A DNA stretch of 34,054 nt from DAIUCA01 sp964613675 (GTDB lineage: Bacteria > Pseudomonadota > Gammaproteobacteria > Competibacterales > Competibacteraceae). Made by a program: the position numbers and the translations under genes. Location: NCBI GenBank assembly GCA_964613675.1, contig CAZTIH010000011.1:1-34054 (forward strand), read 5' to 3'. How positions within the stretch are numbered: position 1 is the first letter of the stretch; each line of letters opens with the position of its first letter. This document shows positions 32,426-34,054 of the stretch, piece after piece. The notes beneath the pieces are model-generated. The model saw only the letters and a list, made by a program, of their open reading frames with translations, had not been told where the DNA came from and searched no databases.

Positions 32426-33694
32426 ATGCACCGCCAAGATTCACGGTTTATTAGTCGTTTAACGAGACAGACCCTCGCCTTGATTTTAGCGGGGGGGCGC
32501 GGATCGCGGCTGTACGAACTCACCCAGTGGCGGGCCAAACCCGCCGTGCCGTTTGGCGGAAAGTTTCGGATTATCGACTTTCCATTGTCGAACTGTCTCA
32601 ATTCGGGGATTCGGCGCATAGGGGTGTTGACACAGTACAAAGCGCATTCCCTCGTGCAACATTTAATTCGGGGGTGGAGCAATTTTAACAGCGAATTGGG
32701 CGAGTTTATGGAAATTTTGCCTGCATCCCAACGCACTTCCGATGAATGGTATGCCGGAACCGCCGATGCGGTGTATCAGAATCTCGACATTATCCGCAGC
32801 TATCAACCCCAATTTGTCCTAATTTTGGCGGGGGATCATGTGTACAAAATGGACTATGGGACGATGCTGGCGTTTCATGTGGAAAATCAAGCAACGATGA
32901 CGGTATCGTGCTTGACGGTTCCTGTGGACGAGGCACGGGGCGCGTTTGGGGTGATGGAGGTGGATGAAAATCACCGTATTCGCGCATTTTGGGAAAAACC
33001 GCAAAACCCTCCAGAACTCCCCCATCAACCGGGGTACTGTCTCGCGTCGATGGGCAATTACATTTTCAACACGGATTTTTTATACGAACAATTGATTGTC
33101 GATGCGGATAAGCAGGCGTCGAGTCGGGATTTTGGCAAAGACATCATTCCTTGTGCCTTAAACCAGCAGCAGCGAATTTTCGCCTTTCCCTTTGTGGATG
33201 CTCAAACGCAAAAGCCGATTTATTGGCGCGATGTGGGTACCCTTGACGCCTTTTGGGAGACAAATTTAGAGATGGTCTCCGTGACGCCCGAACTCAATCT
33301 GTACGATGAGGAATGGCCCATTTTGACCCATCAATGGCAGTTGCCCCCGGCAAAGTTTATGCGAGAGGACGGCGCGGTCGGTCAGGCGATTAACTCGATG
33401 GTGTCTGGGGGATGTGTCGTGGCGGGGAGTTGCGTCCGCCATTCGCTGCTGTTCTCCAATGTACAGGCCCGTGCGCACAGCTACTTGGAGGATGCCGTGG
33501 TGTTACCGGATGTCAAAATTGGACGGGGAACGGTGATTAAACGCGCCATTGTGGACCGAGGTTGTATCATTCCCGACGGTATGGAAATTGGCACACATGC
33601 TGAATCTGATCGCCAACGGTTTCGCGTGACCGATAAAGGGGTTGTGCTTGTCACCCCCGACATGCTCGGTCAGCGGTTGCACATGATTCGGTGA
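32426..33694 (+). CDS. glgC: Glucose-1-phosphate adenylyltransferase
   Basis: This enzyme makes ADP-glucose, the first committed step of glycogen synthesis. The N-terminal signature is LALILAGGRGSRLYELTQWRAKPAVPFGG, then RIIDFPLSNCLNSGIRRIGVLTQYKA. The substrate region is AGDHVYKMDYG, EKP and YWRDVGTLDAFWE, and the C-terminal left-handed helix holds LEDAVVLPDVKIGRG. I use the ATG at 32426 with GGGGAAGG upstream, giving 422 residues as in E. coli; the open frame from 32291 adds 45 unsupported codons. It is divergent from the cyanophycin module, placing two storage polymers side by side. The 177-bp gap between the two starts shows no clear promoter. Confidence 0.95.
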   Translation: MHRQDSRFISRLTRQTLALILAGGRGSRLYELTQWRAKPAVPFGGKFRIIDFPLSNCLNSGIRRIGVLTQYKAHSLVQHLIRGWSNFNSELGEFMEILPASQRTSDEWYAGTADAVYQNLDIIRSYQPQFVLILAGDHVYKMDYGTMLAFHVENQATMTVSCLTVPVDEARGAFGVMEVDENHRIRAFWEKPQNPPELPHQPGYCLASMGNYIFNTDFLYEQLIVDADKQASSRDFGKDIIPCALNQQQRIFAFPFVDAQTQKPIYWRDVGTLDAFWETNLEMVSVTPELNLYDEEWPILTHQWQLPPAKFMREDGAVGQAINSMVSGGCVVAGSCVRHSLLFSNVQARAHSYLEDAVVLPDVKIGRGTVIKRAIVDRGCIIPDGMEIGTHAESDRQRFRVTDKGVVLVTPDMLGQRLHMIR

Positions 33695-33748
33695 TTTATT
33701 GTCCGTTTCGCGTTTCCAAATCTTCCGTCTTCACGAGCGAATGACCCC

Positions 33749-34054
33749 ATGACTGCAAATACTCCCCATGTTGTAAATGTGACTGCTGCGGATTTTATGA
33801 CGACGGTCGTCGAAGCCTCCCAAACGACCCTCGTCCTCGTGGATTTTTGGGCAAATTGGTGTCAACCCTGTCGGCAACTTGCCCCCATTCTCGAAAAACT
33901 TGCCAACGAATACGACGGACGTTTGTTAATTGCCAAAATTGATACCGAACAGGAGCAAGACTTAACCGCGCAGTTTGGAATTCGGAGCTTGCCAACGGTG
34001 GTCTTTTTCTCGTTGGGACAGATCGTCGATCACTTCATGGGGTTACATCCCGAG
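33749..34054 (+). CDS. cnoX: Thioredoxin-domain protein, probable CnoX/YbbN (3'-truncated by window edge)
   Basis: The frame runs 102 codons to the right edge with no stop. It encodes a thioredoxin fold: VLVDFWANWCQPCRQLAPILEKL, then LLIAKIDTEQEQDLTAQFGIRSLPTVVFF and FMGLHPE. The active site is CQPC rather than CGPC. The 'FGIRSLPTV' and 'MG..PE' segments resemble the N-terminal domain of the YbbN/CnoX chaperedoxins, which carry a C-terminal TPR region that would lie outside the window. A plain thioredoxin cannot be excluded. It starts 54 nt after glgC; the ATG at 33741 is read out by a stop after three codons. Confidence 0.8.
   Translation, partial: MTANTPHVVNVTAADFMTTVVEASQTTLVLVDFWANWCQPCRQLAPILEKLANEYDGRLLIAKIDTEQEQDLTAQFGIRSLPTVVFFSLGQIVDHFMGLHPE

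Overview
The window looks like a chromosomal segment of an aerobic gammaproteobacterium with roughly balanced base composition. The main clues are gene order and family content: a cytochrome bc1 operon followed by sspA-sspB, an mla/ibaG/murA/hisG block, tex-rraA, the amgK-murU pair divergent from coaD and a YfhL/Allochromatium-type ferredoxin, and argC-erpA facing anmK-dapB. I cannot name a genus. There are no rRNA or tRNA genes, insertion sequences or CRISPR arrays that I can see. No gene-free stretch exceeds about 200 bases.

Layout. Positions 2-3292 hold the 3' part of a large secreted beta-sandwich repeat protein, closed by a clear terminator. From 3406 to 19377 almost everything is on the minus strand. 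Read in transcription order this is: amgK-murU, rraA-tex, a PAS-GGDEF-EAL protein, purC-mlaE-mlaD-mlaB-ibaG-murA-hisG, hisC, petA-petB-petC, and sspA-sspB. Many junctions are 1-4 nt ATGA, GTGA or TAATG overlaps, so translation is tightly coupled. From 19482 the plus strand carries coaD, a ferredoxin, argC and erpA. The anmK-dapB pair (minus) and a methyltransferase (plus) follow.

The accessory-looking part starts near 24692. A DMT permease with a DUF1127 tail diverges from a MocR-type regulator, which is followed 5 nt later by a TauE/SafE exporter. Next, on the minus strand, comes a two-gene cyanophycin module. It has a 731-residue tandem cyanophycinase and a 643-residue cyanophycin-synthetase-like protein that lacks a Mur-ligase P-loop and so resembles CphA2. 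It diverges from glgC (glycogen synthesis). The window ends inside a thioredoxin/CnoX-like gene.

How the genes work together. Energy: the bc1 complex. Envelope: MurA, the Mla pieces, and three steps of MurNAc recycling (AnmK, AmgK, MurU). Amino acids: HisG, HisC, ArgC and DapB. Iron-sulfur: ErpA and the ferredoxin. Storage: cyanophycin and glycogen genes side by side.

The most unusual object is the cyanophycin module. The two cyanophycinase halves align with a constant offset of 388 residues over the whole active site. All the pocket residues I checked are kept in the second half except the catalytic His, which is Asn.
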